From Sphagnum magellanicum (taxonomy: Eukaryota > Streptophyta > Sphagnopsida > Sphagnales > Sphagnaceae): a stretch of DNA of 64,000 nt. The notes beneath the pieces were generated by a model, which saw only the letters and a program-made list of their open reading frames with translations, was not told the origin of the DNA and did not search any database. The first letter of the stretch is position 1; the number at the start of each line of letters is the position of its first letter. The DNA lies in assembly GCA_021904315.1 (NCBI GenBank), contig CM038910.1, positions 6,076,001 through 6,140,000 on the forward strand, read 5' to 3'. Positions 35,180 through 47,813 of the stretch are shown one piece after another. The position numbers and the translations under genes are program-made.

Positions 35180-38100
35180 CAGATGAGACTTGGAGAACTT
35201 GTATTCTTCTTTTTTTGTAAGATGCTGCACATACGGCAAGTGAATGGCAAAGTGTTTCATCTTGCAATGGTACACCGATTTTTTGGAGATTCTTTCATGT
35301 AGTTCTCGAAATTGCAGTAGATAGGTACATGAGAGTTGTAAGAGACTTCGAGTTCTCTAAGTAAATCTTGGAGCCATTTTGTTTCTTTTGTTGCCTTCAT
35401 GAGAGCTTTATACTCTAACTCTATTCAAAAGAAAGTTATTGTCCCTTGTTTTTCGTTTGTATTGTTGCTCTAGTGATTGGAGTAATTCCAGTTTTGAAAA
35501 TAAAGCCGCTTGCTGATTTTCTTGTATCCGGGTCTCCATTCAAATTGACATCGCTGAACCCTATGAGGTCTATTTTTCCTCCCCTCTAATACATTAATCT
35601 TATTAGTAATGCTTTTTAGGTATCTCAAGATAGATTTGGTTGCTAGGAGGTGAGCCTCTTGGGAGCTTTGGGTGGATGCATGTTGCAATGTAAGCAAAAT
35701 TTCTCACAGTTCGAATAGTTTTGAGTACTTGTCCAAGTTTGATACATGAATATTTGGAAAACATTATGTGATGAAAATTTGCACTAGATGATGGTTTATG
35801 TCTTAATGGTCATTATATTGTGGAATTGATGCATATATGAATGTTTTAAAATTGTTTAACAAAATATTATTTTGATTTGCAGGATTTTGAAACATCATTG
35901 TAATTGTAACAAAAAGTTTTTAAAATTTTAGTTTTAATAAAATTTTGTTCATGAAATTTTACACATATAAGAAGATACTCATAGTAAACAATTTTTCCCA
36001 CCAAAATTTTCAATTTTTTTTTTTAGAAATTTTTGTTTTTAGTTGGACCTTGAAATCTTTAAGCAAGGGAAAGTTGATTGAGTTGTGCAATTGATCATCT
36101 TGAACTTGATAACGAGATTTTTGGTGTATGTTTTTTGATGGAGAATAATTCCCTTAGGTCCTTATCCAAGCTCCAAGCTAAAGTATTTTGAATCCATTCC
36201 CAAAATTGTCATTTCAAATCGGTTTGGACTTGATTTGATTGACTCTTGTTGTGTGGTTTCTTGTTATGAATAGGTCATCAACACACAATATAACTAGGAT
36301 TAGTTTATCATTTTTTCTAAGGTAAAGATTTTTATTGTGAATGCTTGTAATTATATTTTAAATTTTTAAGTACATTCAATCCTTTTGAACCAACTTCCAA
36401 GCTTGGGGTGTTTGGTTGAAATTGTACAACATTTTGTGCATTGACTTGCACATTGCATACTAGGTTTTCATGAACCTAGCAAACAAATCTATATGGGGTT
36501 ACAAGCATGATAAAGTATGTCAAAAAAGTAGTCTAAAAATTTTAATTTCAAAATAATCTCTTTTCAATATTAACATGAAAAAAGATATTAAAAACCTATT
36601 TAAATTGCATTTTGAAATCATGGGAACATTTTATTGTGTTTATTATAAGTTGTACATAAAGTTTGAGGAATTTATATATAAGAAAAATGGATGAAAAGTA
36701 TGTTTAAAATTGGTTAGTTATTCAAATTTTCCAGAATAACTTTACATTAAAACTTTAATAGATTATGACTTGAATATGAAAAGTTGAAACTATATCCATA
36801 CACATTAGGCCTTCATCAACTTGAAAGTATAATAATTATAATTGATGTTGTACTTTCATGTAATTGTAACTCAATTTTGCAAAACTATGACATGTATTTT
36901 TTATACTTGCATTTCAAAAAAATGTACTTAATGCATATTAAAACATATGTTTCTTCAATATTATGCAATGAAATCAAAGAACTTCATTGCATAATATTGT
37001 TGATCATTGATTTAAATAATATTCATGGATTCAATGCATTAAAATATATTTTATGGATACCTTCCAAACAAACAAATGTCTCCAATTGGCATATTTTACC
37101 ATGTTCATGCCCATGGTTGTTTCATGTACACTTATTCTTCAAGTTTGCCATTCAAAAATGTTGATGTAACATGTGACTCATAAACTTTCCATCCAAGTGG
37201 GAGGTTGGAATAGAAGTGACCATTTTTATTATAATCCATTGAGATATAAATGAAAACATGTATTGATTCTCAATGCCAAATATTTGTTCAAGTCCTTGAA
37301 TTACAAAGATGGGTTTTATAGTTAATGTGAGGAACTAGTTTTCCTCTTCTTGATTTTGTAAATCCACTTGATACAAATGGCCTTGTGCCTTGGAAGTAAT
37401 GTTGTCAATGACCAAATGTAGTTTTTTGTGATAGACTCCATATCCTTTTTCACAACTTTTCTTCATCTACTATCATTAAATATTTCAAAGAATATAATTT
37501 TTTGTCCATATTTTTTTTTTTTATTCAAATAATTTTTTAACTCAACTGATCAGATTCTGATTTTAGTAAATCTCCTTAATAACTGGGCATATTTCTCTAT
37601 TTTTTGTATTAATACACTAATATAAGTTTGTTAGCTTGCAAAAGATTCACTTGAATGGGTGAAAGCACACTTTAAAAGGTCACTTTAGGCAAAAAAAATG
37701 TTTTTTTTTACTGCATTTGTATTATTAATTTTGGGGCAATTTTTTAAAATTGCATTTAGCATTTTAATAAACACATTCTAAAATGGATTTTGATACAAAA
37801 GCCTCCAACATAATTCTCGTTATCTTTCAAATTAAAGTAAATTTTCAACAATTTTTTTTTCAACATAATTATGCTTGTTTGAATGAGAAATTCATCCAAA
37901 TGTTTTTTGTGAAATCACATGAGTACAACTTTTCATATGGAATTGAAATAATACAATCAACTCATATTCAATATATGACTAAGTATTTCATCAAGTGTTG
38001 TAATTATTTGAATCATTTTAAGAATATTATTGTAATATATGGGTACATATATTAATTTTCATAAATGTATTTTTTAATCATTTAATATCAATCAAAAAAT

Positions 38101-40535
38101 GTAATTTCTTGTGACAATTATATTATTTAGCAATTAAATTACCTTATTTTAAGTATAATTTATGAAAAAATATTTTAATATTAGCTTGGTGGAGGTTGAA
38201 AATCACATAGTTTCTAAAAACAATATTTGTGACAACATTTTTGGCCACTATAATGTGCTTTCACCCATGTTGACATTTATTTGGCCAAATCAAATTCTTC
38301 TTGATTTCTTTGTGTATTATGCAATAGGTCCTATTATCCTCCTTCATTTGGTAGTTCAGTCATTGTGGGGAGCAAGATTTGCAATTTTTTTTTGGTGATG
38401 TTCATCTTTCATGATCCTTCTACAAAGACATCTCCAAGTTGGGTTCAAATAATTGAGCAATTCATTCACTACCATGTCCCAAGATGTAATCACCTCTTTG
38501 GGATTTGATATGTAGCATTTATAAAATGTGATATTCATCAATTCCCACATGAATAACCCTAACCTAGATCTATTTTTAAGTTTGTTTCACTTAATGTTAA
38601 GAACGTGGATGTGAGCCTTTGTTCCTAACACTTTTAGGTTTGATAGATGAAGTTTGTTCTTGGTGAAGACCTCCACTAATGGTGTTCTTTACACTTTTTT
38701 TTTAATAGTCTTTAGTTTTGTAAAAACCATGTAGAATTCATCAAGTCAACCTAGTTGTTTGGGAGGGTTTCCTTTAGCCACAATGCATCACAAATTTCTA
38801 AAAGTGATATATTTTCTTGCTCAACTATGTTGATTTATTTAGGTGGGAACTTAGGTAACTCCCTTATAATCCTTTGTCTACAATAGAAGTTATTGAATTC
38901 AACTAATTTATATTTTCATTTGTTGTCAAATATAATTTTTTTTACCCTTCTATCAATTTCATTTTCAAAGCTTTAGAAGCTTAATGGATTTTAAACACTT
39001 TATTTAGATCCTTCAACTCAAATCATCAATGAATGTGATGAAATAGCAAACTCCAAAGTGATTTGATGTTGAATGGGTCATTTTTGTGAATGAAGTCTAA
39101 TATATGTTTTGTTCTCCACTTGTTGGCCTTAGGGAACTTTTTTTTAACTTGTTTCCCTCTCAAACATACTTCACAAATTGAATAAATATTTGGTAACTTC
39201 AATGCTCTAAATTTTTTTTGTTTGTTGGTTAATTAACTAGTGGAGAGCTTCAAATTGAGATCTCCCAATCGTTGATGCCATAGGATACTTTTTTTTATGA
39301 TTGAATCCTCAAATTTGTTGAGATCGTCATATATGACATTCACTTCTAAATTTTTCAAGGACTCAATTTCTAGTTTATAAAGACCCTTTCCTCTAACTTT
39401 AGATCCATTTAAAACTATAGATATCTTTGTTTTGATGTTTTTTACTATGCAGGTTTTGGGTAAATGCACATTGTGATGTCCTTTTCTTTTGCATCACAAT
39501 GCAAAACTCCAAACCCTATAACTATATAATGCTTCCTAAGTTCAATTGATAATGAAATTTGTAAAAAAGAATTCATATTTAAAATCTATATTGTCATAGG
39601 GATAACATATTGAAAGAGAAAAACCATATGTCCATTTTTGGGTTAGGCGGGACTTTCAAACTTTTGTTTCAAATTGGATCATAGTCCCAAAATTTATAAA
39701 AGGACTCATATAGATCTTGGTTTAAGAAATAATTTGTTTAAATTTTATGTTTTGCCACAAGTTGTATGGTCAAAAGGGAAATTAAAATTCTTGTGGAAGA
39801 TGTCATTACAAATGAAAATAGGCATTTAAGAACTTTTTGGAAGGCTATAATTCATGGATTTTTATTAAGTCCTTTTCAATATGAAAATTTTGAATTTGAT
39901 TCAAGTGTTTTCATTGAAAGTGTTATATAATGTATTGTAATAGGTATACAACACATAGTTCTTACAAAAACTTCATTTCTAATTGGTAAATTATTTTGAA
40001 GGTGGTGACAACATTAAAAAAATTGTAGAATGGACTCTTATCATGCCATTTTTGGTCCATCACAAGACACATTTACCAAAAATTATATTATCAAACCAAC
40101 ATCAATTAATTTTTTAATGAATGGTATTATTGAGTTCTTGATTGATAGGTTAATTGCATTTGAGACTTCAAGGACCTTTACTCTCTTTCTTAGTAGTCAT
40201 GGTGAAGATATCTTGAGAAATTGAACAAACTTCCAAATATTTTCTTTCTACAACAAGTTTATCATTATGAATGCCAAACAAAATAATTCAAAACTTCATT
40301 CAAGATAGTTGGACTTGGGAATAAAGATGTAAAATTTGAAGGTAGAACTATGAGGAGATTGGAAAGGCTTGAAGAGTTTTCTATGATTTTTATGACGTCC
40401 AATATCTTCCATTCCACCTTCATTTATTTCTACCATGATTCTTCTTGTGGCAAGTTCTTTTCCTTTTCCCCTTTCTTAGTTTTGAAATATTGAATTCCTT
40501 TCCTTTCTAATCCCCTAGCTTTGATACTATATTGG
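35180..40535 (-). mobile_element. Older, heavily decayed Ty1/Copia element
   Basis: Minus-strand Copia domains appear in the right order but with many stops and frameshifts. A PBS-like TAGTATCAAAGC lies near 40520-40531. The pre-integrase motif LWHQRLGDLN is at 39233-39280, an integrase zinc motif ICEVCLRGKQ at about 39150-39180, and the integrase core piece GVCYFITFIDD at about 39015-39056. RT start blocks matching EQIFGIENQY lie at about 37270-37480. The RT active-site region LCVDDLFITRN is at about 36255-36295. RNase H blocks LLATKSILRYLK, DVNLNGDPDTRKSASGF and KALMKATKETKWLQDLL lie between 35340 and 35660. No LTR pair could be established. A 610-bp element interrupts it between integrase and RT. 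Confidence 0.82.
37657..38266. mobile_element. Small terminal-inverted-repeat (MITE-like) element, 610 bp
   Basis: The left end GGGTGAAAGCACAC and the right end, read on the minus strand GGGTGAAAGCACAT, share 13 identical bases (15 with the flanking AT). Weaker similarity continues inward to about 35 bases with a gap. The inside is AT-rich with no transposase. The element sits in the gap between integrase and RT of the older Copia element, as a nested insertion should. Its ends resemble those of the element at 57581-58228. No convincing target duplication beyond AT is visible. Confidence 0.5.
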
Positions 40536-41317
40536 AGGTGACAACCCAAAGATATAATGCATGGGAATGATCTTGAAATAGGAATACCATCCTAAAATGT
40601 TAGTGTAAAGAGAAAGGTTAAAAAGAAAGGCAAGAATGATTAAATAGAAGATTTCATTACAAACTTTCAATATTATGAAATTTCAATAGAATCCATGTGA
40701 AATTCGTAAAAACAATATGTTTGTGCCAAATTCATGGGTTTCAAAATGTAAAAATGGCACAAAAAATAGATATATATTTTTTTATATAAATAATATGTCT
40801 TTTTTACTTATTATATTTTGATGTGAAGTATATATTAACTAAATCTATGCAATTATCATGATGTAATTTTACATAAAACATATACGATTTTTGTATGAAC
40901 CTATGAAACTCGGATTTCGCACAAAATTTGTAGAAACCTATGAAACCTAATAAGTTTGTGATGTAATTCAAGAAATCCACTAATCTAAAATCTTTTATAC
41001 TAACCACTTTCCATTCATCAAGATGTTGAATGATAGGTCTACCTATATCTGTCCATGAAGGGGATAAACAACAAACATGTAACTTGCAAATCACCACTTG
41101 GATGCATCCGAACAATTAAACACATACTAGGAGGTAGTGACCAAAACTCTTGAGATGATGCTTGCACCAAAGTGCTATGTTCTTTGATGTGACAATGAAT
41201 ACAAATTGTAGTGGCAAGAGGAGCCAAATATGATGTGCATGATCTTGGTATCTGCCACCAAATCCTTCTTCATTCAAAAAATTGTCCCTTTTGAGGAAAT
41301 GTGAAAAGTGGAACATT
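40536..41317. other. AT-rich DNA, possible old LTR, no gene
   Basis: This would hold the 5' LTR of the older Copia element, since it lies outside the PBS-like site. No matching copy was found at the other end, so the LTR cannot be delimited. No coding sequence is seen. Confidence 0.3.
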
Positions 41318-41640
41318 TTCTTGCACAAGCTTGTTGAATTTGAATGCATCATTTTTGCATGGAACAAAACAATATTTCTCCAAATCAACCTCAATCAAAT
41401 GAATGAAAGAAGTTAAGCGTCTGTTCTTGCAAGCTTGTTGAATTTGAATGCATCATTTTTATATGGGAACAAAACAGTATTTGTGCAAACAAACCTCAAT
41501 TGAATGAATGGGAGAAGTCAAGTGCCTCTTCTTGCAGAAGCTTGTTGAATGTGGATGCATCATTTTACATGCAATAGAACAATATTTGTGCAAGCAAAAG
41601 TCAATCTATTGAGTCATTTCTCATTGTGTCAGAATGTTAA
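41318..41640. repeat. Tandem triplication, about 105-bp unit
   Basis: Three diverged copies share GCTTGTTGAAT...GCATCATTTT followed by an ACAAAACA-type segment and CCTCAAT. The shared GCTTGTTGAAT begins at 41329, 41433 and 41540 (periods 104 and 107). No reading frame is conserved across the copies. Confidence 0.75.
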
Positions 41641-42159
41641 CATCATCCAGGACAAGAAGAAAATTGAATGCCTATGCATGTCTTACATGATTCTCACGAT
41701 TGATTGTGGTTTTGGCAGGTCACGAATGGATTGTAGAGTCTGGATTTTAGAGAAGTTCTTCTCAGATGCTTTACAGTGGTGTGATCACACAGGCAGAGAA
41801 GGTAACAAAATCTACTGCTGTCATAACTCTCTTTCCATGCAAGAGTTCGTACCATTTTTCCTGGTTACAATTTGGTCTGATTACCTCACCTCTACAACTA
41901 GGAATGAGAAGTCACTTCTGACTAAATCTTTTCTTCCAAGTGTTTGGTGAGGCTGGATACAGAAAACAGTTTAACTTACTGCATATTCATAAAGTTTGCC
42001 ATTCATCGATTGGCCAAGCTTTGGAATTCAGTGCAAAAATCTGACTCCCATGTATTTAAACATGTAAACTGTAAGCCTTATCTGCGGGAGCTGGTTAACC
42101 ACTAATTCATCCCCTGACCTCTACACAAGCTTCTTCTCTTACTTGAGCCTGAGACAGTT
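41641..42159. other. Intergenic DNA, no gene seen
   Basis: A plus-strand open frame crosses the left part but shows no domain or coding character. Nothing else is supported. Confidence 0.4.
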
Positions 42160-42462
42160 CTATTCAAACATCTTCCAAATCAGTGGTTTGGCATCCATGA
42201 CCATCAAGCCAGTATAAGCACTAGCATTATCTATTGTGTAAGCCACTTTGAAGCATTTAGCTTTTGCCTGTTTCTCCTTGTCATTCTGGACTTCGACCTG
42301 AACTATGGGATATCTCAAATAGAGGAACCCATTCAGACTTGCGAAAGTCTGCAAGTGTGCTGGCTTCAACTCCAGGATCATGTAATCATTGCAAAAATTG
42401 CTAGGCAGACTTGATAGATTGACTATATCTTTGCCTTTGAAGATTGACAATGGGAAGGGCAT
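42160..42462 (-). CDS. Unrecognised 100-codon ORF
   Basis: An ATG at 42462 opens 100 codons to a TAG at 42160. The product has balanced, globular-looking composition with alternating hydrophobic and polar residues (for example LNGFLYLRYPIVQVEVQ) and ends KPLIWKMFE. I do not recognise the family. It lies 0.84 kb downstream of the RNase H2B stop codon on the same strand, so it could be a separate small gene, part of a longer spliced gene, or chance. Confidence 0.25.
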   Translation of the reverse strand: MPFPLSIFKGKDIVNLSSLPSNFCNDYMILELKPAHLQTFASLNGFLYLRYPIVQVEVQNDKEKQAKAKCFKVAYTIDNASAYTGLMVMDAKPLIWKMFE

Positions 42463-43304
42463 AGACTATGGTCAATCATGTGAGGAGAGAGTAGAAAGGG
42501 AAGACCAATTGGTTCATTTCCTGCTAGCTCTAAAAGAAATGTAGGCTCTTAAGGTGCCTTTCGCATGTGCTGCTGATATGCAGGGTCAGGGTGCAGGGCT
42601 GCACTCCTGGCACTTCAATCTCCTGCATATTCTCCCTGTGAGAAAGGCTCTTGGCTCTCTTCAATACCTCCTCTCTGCCATATCTGCAATCCACACCACT
42701 ACCCTACCTTGGTGTTGCTACAACCAAGAGTGCAGGGTTAATGTTTATACCAGCTGCAATCCAAATTTCAACTAAGGCCTTGAGATCATGAGTTCTAAGT
42801 CATAATATCTCATGCCTCTACCAAACTCCAGCCACGTTATTATATATGATCTTAAAAATCAAAAATGAGTTTATCATCTCAAAAAGACCACTAGTCAAGT
42901 TGACCATGTCAAAATCAACTTGTCCAAAATGGCACTTTGAACAACTTGATTGAATTGCTACGTTCACAGTCGCACAACTTTCTTTAAGAATTTGAATTTT
43001 CTTCTTATGACCTTGTAAATGAAATCAATTAAATGAGACCTTATCTATTTAGAAAGTTTCAACCTGCTCATCAACATCACCCAACAATAGAGTCCTCCAA
43101 AAAACATTGCCAACATGTGTGACATCCTGATCAACTCAGATGTTAGGAAGCTTCACCAGTTTGAAGATGACTGCATCTAATCAATAAGCAATAGTTTGCT
43201 CAATGCGGCGAGAACCATGTAGCTACCTAGGGAAGACACCTCATTACTCCATGAAGATCACCAAGTTGGAGTCACTCATTCTATTCATGTTACATTACTC
43301 CATA
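42463..43304. other. Intergenic DNA, RNase H2B 3' flank
   Basis: No supported gene. The 3' UTR of RNase H2B probably lies in the upper part, but no poly(A) site can be assigned. Confidence 0.35.
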
Positions 43305-46300
43305 CTAGCGAGGCCTTGCAAAAAAGCTTGTGATCTTCTGTGTTCCTGGTTGAGACTTTTTCTTTGATGAAATTGTTTTCCCATTGGCCTTTTGGCCAGG
43401 ATGCTTGTTTGTCTGTAACACCAGGGAAATTCAAGCAAGAACAAACTATCAGCATCATTCATTTGCTGCATTGCACGATAATCACAATATCCATGATAAT
43501 GCACATCAAACTAAAGGAAAGATTGGACCTCCATGTTGAATGAGATATGGCTGTTTCTTAACTGCTTATGATAATACTTTCTGTGTCAACGTACCAAGCT
43601 TGCTTGTTCAGGGTACATTGGTTGTACATTGGATATGGTAGTCAATCTTGCCTTTTTGGAGGCCTCCAAATCCACTCTAGATCACAGCCCACAACCATAT
43701 TAGTCAGATCCTGATTACAGCTTCAGCTGCCAGGACAAAGGAATCTTTTTTATCTCTTGCATCTCTCACTAGCACATCATGACAAAGGTGTGAAATTTTA
43801 AAAAACCAAGAATGTTCATTGTACTGAATTCTTTCCAACTTGCCATGACCACAGGTGGGAAGAAGATACCAACCAGCTGCAGTAACAAAGATGACAGATA
43901 AGCTTAAGAGTCACAACTAATCTGAGTTTTTATGCAAGGGCTGAGAGCCAGTGTCTTCAAAGCCTGCTGCTATTGTACCAATGAGTGATTTAGTTCCATA
44001 AAAACCAGAAGAAAGCACTAATGTCTGGGACTTTTCTTACCCCATGTGTTGGCAGAGCATGTTCAGCCATGGATCCACTTTCAAATATTCTCCCAAGAGT
44101 CCAACTACATACACTTCTGTTCAAACATCAGTCCAGCAATGTTAACAAATTAAAAGACAGAGCAACCATGTCAGCTGGAACTACTTACTGGTGGGTTTAA
44201 GCCTTGCAACAGCAACATACAGAACAAAGAGATGTCAAAGGGAAATCCTGACTACCATTAAATTTGCAACCAAGACCAATATCTGTAAAATGCCATCAAA
44301 TATCTTTGTAGGTACTGAAAACTTCTGCATGCTTATGATTTACATCAACCTGAATCAAGTTGAGGGATGACCCTATAACAATGTTTTATAGTTTTCAGAT
44401 CCAACATATGAGGGAGGAAGAAGGAGACCCCGAATTAAAAAACAGGAAAAAGACTGAGGAGAGGTTTAACAAAAGTGACAGTCACACACACACATTCAGT
44501 GACCATCAACAGCAACATGCATGGTAGTGACCAGCTACCACAACATCCACACTGACTTCATTACTTCTAGAAGAAGGCTGAGTTTAATGCCATACATTAA
44601 CTAACATACTGAGTAACGAGACTGGTAATGTTGGAAAGACAGCCATGATGACAACTATCTCAATGAAATATCCCTTGTAATAAATTCATGTTCCACAGCC
44701 AAGTGCATGCATACTTCTCACATGATCAATAAAACTGGATACTCACTTAAGTCCTCTTCACTGAGTCCAGAGAAGTATTTGTTTGAAGAGGAAAGTAAAG
44801 CCTCAGATGTACATTTGACCTGCAAAAGACAAGTCAAAACACAATAAGCCCACAAGACCCAGCGCAATGTCCATCAACAGAAGGAACCAAGAGGAAAAAT
44901 AACATATGTACTATCCTCTTTTCAAGTTGTTAGTGATGGCTCCAGTAGCATCTAGCTTCAACAAATGTATTTTGAGGTTTGTATGCATAGACCCTTCATT
45001 AGCTTGGTCATCCACTGGACATGGCACTGCTTTCAGCACTACTATTAGCTCTCTTATGAATTGCACATATTCGTCAGCATGTCCCCATCTCATGCAATAC
45101 AGGTTGGTTGCTCAAATCAACTTCATCTTGTTACATTTGTGAGCAAAATTGGACAGAAAACAAGAGCAATAACCCGCATTCTCCTTTACCTTGCAGCAAA
45201 GCCAAGCTAGCACCTTGCTATCATCAAGTCTGTAATATTTGTCCTGCCCAACTTCTGCAACCAGAATCAGGAGGAGCAGGTGATGTGTCCCTCTCTGCTT
45301 AATGATTAGCAAAATCCAGAATACACATACTAGAGCCCAAGATGCTGGCCTTGGCAGAAATAATTGGCTCAGAGTCTTCCTATCCAAATACTTTTCAAAC
45401 AGGAAAGAACTTCACATAACTGCACACCAAGAGTCTCCTTGGGAAATGCAGTTGACAAGGCACATTAACAAAGCAACGAGGAGCAGTAAGCACATATTCT
45501 CTCATCTGAATAGAACTATCAGATCTTGAAGCTGCCTCACCTCCAGCTGAGCTAATAGGAACTGAACAGATGGAAAAGAAGACAATTACCTCGTAATTCA
45601 CAAATGAGCTCAAGGCATGATGCAAGCACTGGAAGCAGATGCACATAGCCTGGGAAACCATCCACATACATAATTTCATCCAAGGCCCTGAACTTTCCCA
45701 TGTCATCTCCTTTCTGCTCAAAGCCACAACATCTCAGAACTAGTAGCTAAACATGCTTTAGAACTTAACAGCTTTATCAGGAATACAGGGTGTGTTGACC
45801 AAATGGATTTGGCTTAAAATCTAACCCATCTGCCTGCATATCTTGAGCCTGAAAGTCAAGAGAGCAGGAATTTTGAGCCATTCCTGAGCAGAGATCGTCC
45901 AAATTTAACAACGAAATTCTCTCAAGGCAGTGATGGCAACAACCAAGCCCAATATTAAACTGAAGGGAAGAGCTTCAATTTTGATAGATAACTAACACAG
46001 TCACCTACAAACTACATTATGGCACCATGGGTCCAGACATCCTTCATCTTGTTGGTGTAGCAGCCTTTCAGTTGCCATATCTCTTCTTGATCTCACTCTA
46101 AAAGGTTTTAACACATCTTACATCCTCCCATAGCTGAAAAAGAACCACATCACATGAGCAAGGAAATGAAAGATGCATGCTGAACATCACATCCGAAGAA
46201 ATAACTTCAAGCAGGTGAAGTCCTTGCCTTCATTCGCACTTGTTCCAGGATTGGCAATATCATATATATGGGATCCACTGGTGATGCAATATAAAGGCTC

Positions 46301-47813
46301 CCATCTACATTGATCACCAACAGTAACTTCTATGACCATCTCAGGCTCGCAACTCTTCATCTCCACACACATCAAAAGCATGCAAATGGCATCAAAAAAC
46401 GCAAGATACATTCCAAGTCAGAGAAACTGAAAGAGGAATGTCATTTCAAGCAATTCAAGAGCAAAAATGGGGTGAAGACACAAAGCTTGAAACATTAAAC
46501 TCTATTAGATCTAGCATCTGTGACTCACCTGAACAGACAAAGTCACCTATGAACCATGCAGCATAGTTCTGTTTGAACCAGTGAAGCTCTTGTAGCCTTC
46601 CATCAGGTGCCACCAGGTAGCAAGTAACTGTGCCTGAATTTCTGACAAGAGGTATTATGTTGTGAACAAGAACAAACAAAATTCATAATTCCAGCTTTGA
46701 GTCAATCCTTGATTCTCAGCTGTAGCAGTCTAAATCATTTCAAACAAAACTTTTGCATGTGAATTCACAAAAGCATTCCAAATAACCCCTCATTTTGAAC
46801 TTGTGCATATGCCTGCACAAGTGAAAAAGAGTTCTGCAGTTTTTAAGGATGGTCATAGCCCCCTGCTCTTAAGTGATTCTTACTAAATGTAATGGAGACA
46901 GAGAAGATGGCAAACAAGAGCAATGGAAATCATAATACTCAATGCAGAGGTAAATCAGCACATAAGACTCAAAACCTCAAACACAATCTCAGAACTTCAA
47001 ATCATAAGGATCTACTGCAATGCAGATCAAGAGTGATCACAAACTAGTTTGACTGATATACACGTTTATGGCAGCACAAAAGTGTGCATCAATATGTAAC
47101 ATCGGCCCCATGAGCAGCCTCAAAAACTTCAAATCCTTAAGGATCTATTGCAATAAAGATCGAGAGAGAGCACAACTAGATTGGCCAGCGTCAAAGTGTG
47201 TGAAAAATGTAGCAACAAAGCTTTCAGTGAATATTTACGGTACTCTCTTCTTGTCAAATGCAAACCGGCCTGCACTGTGAAGAATGAGAACCTGTTGAGG
47301 AACATGCGACAAGAACTTACCAGACTTGGGGTTTTTTAGATGCACTAGCTTGCACTGAGATTCATTATGTTCCTGGTTCTTCCAAGATGAACCTAACACA
47401 CACACACACACACACACCAATTTTGCGTCAGAAAGCAGCTTCGCAGTCTGGCAACTCCACAAGAAGTCCGACCTTCAACATCTTTAGAAGAACGCTTGAG
47501 CGTGAAATGCAAAAATCGCCACAGGTTTCATGATGAGAACAATGGCTTCGGATCCTGCTAAAACTGTGATCAGAAGAGCCTGTCTTGGCCGTTATAGACC
47601 CTCTCTTTCTCAGAGCTCAATGCTTTCTATCCAGGAACAACTGGTAAACGAAATGTTGGCAAATCATGAACGAAGCAGAGAGTGACACAAGGATAACGGA
47701 AACACATACAGTTGTGTGTATCGAAGGAAATGACTGACAGACCGGAAAAGAGGATAGACGTTACAATGTGCGATTAAGATCCGTGTATCCGAAGTCGAAG
47801 CATCCGCAGCCAT
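43305..47813 (-). CDS. RNASEH2B: Ribonuclease H2 subunit B, ten-exon model
   Basis: RNase H2 removes ribonucleotides from DNA and degrades RNA:DNA hybrids in the nucleus; B is a non-catalytic subunit that binds C. Minus-strand exons: 47765-47813, 47321-47392, 46529-46633, 46228-46304, 45590-45713, 45190-45254, 44747-44819, 44041-44116, 43529-43580 (uncertain) and 43305-43412, giving about 266 residues with consistent phases. Family blocks are LVHLKNPKSGTVTCYL (triple-barrel strand), HWFKQNYAAWFIGDFV, IASPVDPIYMILPILE, FRALDEIMYVDGFPGY, DKYYRLDDSKVLAWL and LLGEYLKVDPWLNML. The C-terminus has TQKITSFF (255-262), matching the PIP-box-like end of human RNASEH2B. Intron 4 is GC-AG (GC at 46226-46227). 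The ninth exon rests only on phase and splice sites; shorter or alternative linking exons are possible. All other exons are supported by family similarity. Confidence 0.88.
47396..47417. repeat. (AC)11 microsatellite next to an RNase H2B splice acceptor
   Basis: On the gene's strand this is (GT)11 followed directly by TAG, the acceptor of exon 2 (exon begins at 47392). The repeat therefore takes the place of the usual polypyrimidine tract. Confidence 0.9.

Noticed and set aside
44911..45093. 60-codon minus-strand ORF as an RNase H2B exon
   Set aside because: It lies in the intron between exons 6 and 7. It shows no family similarity and no fitting acceptor, while 44747-44819 fits in phase and sequence.
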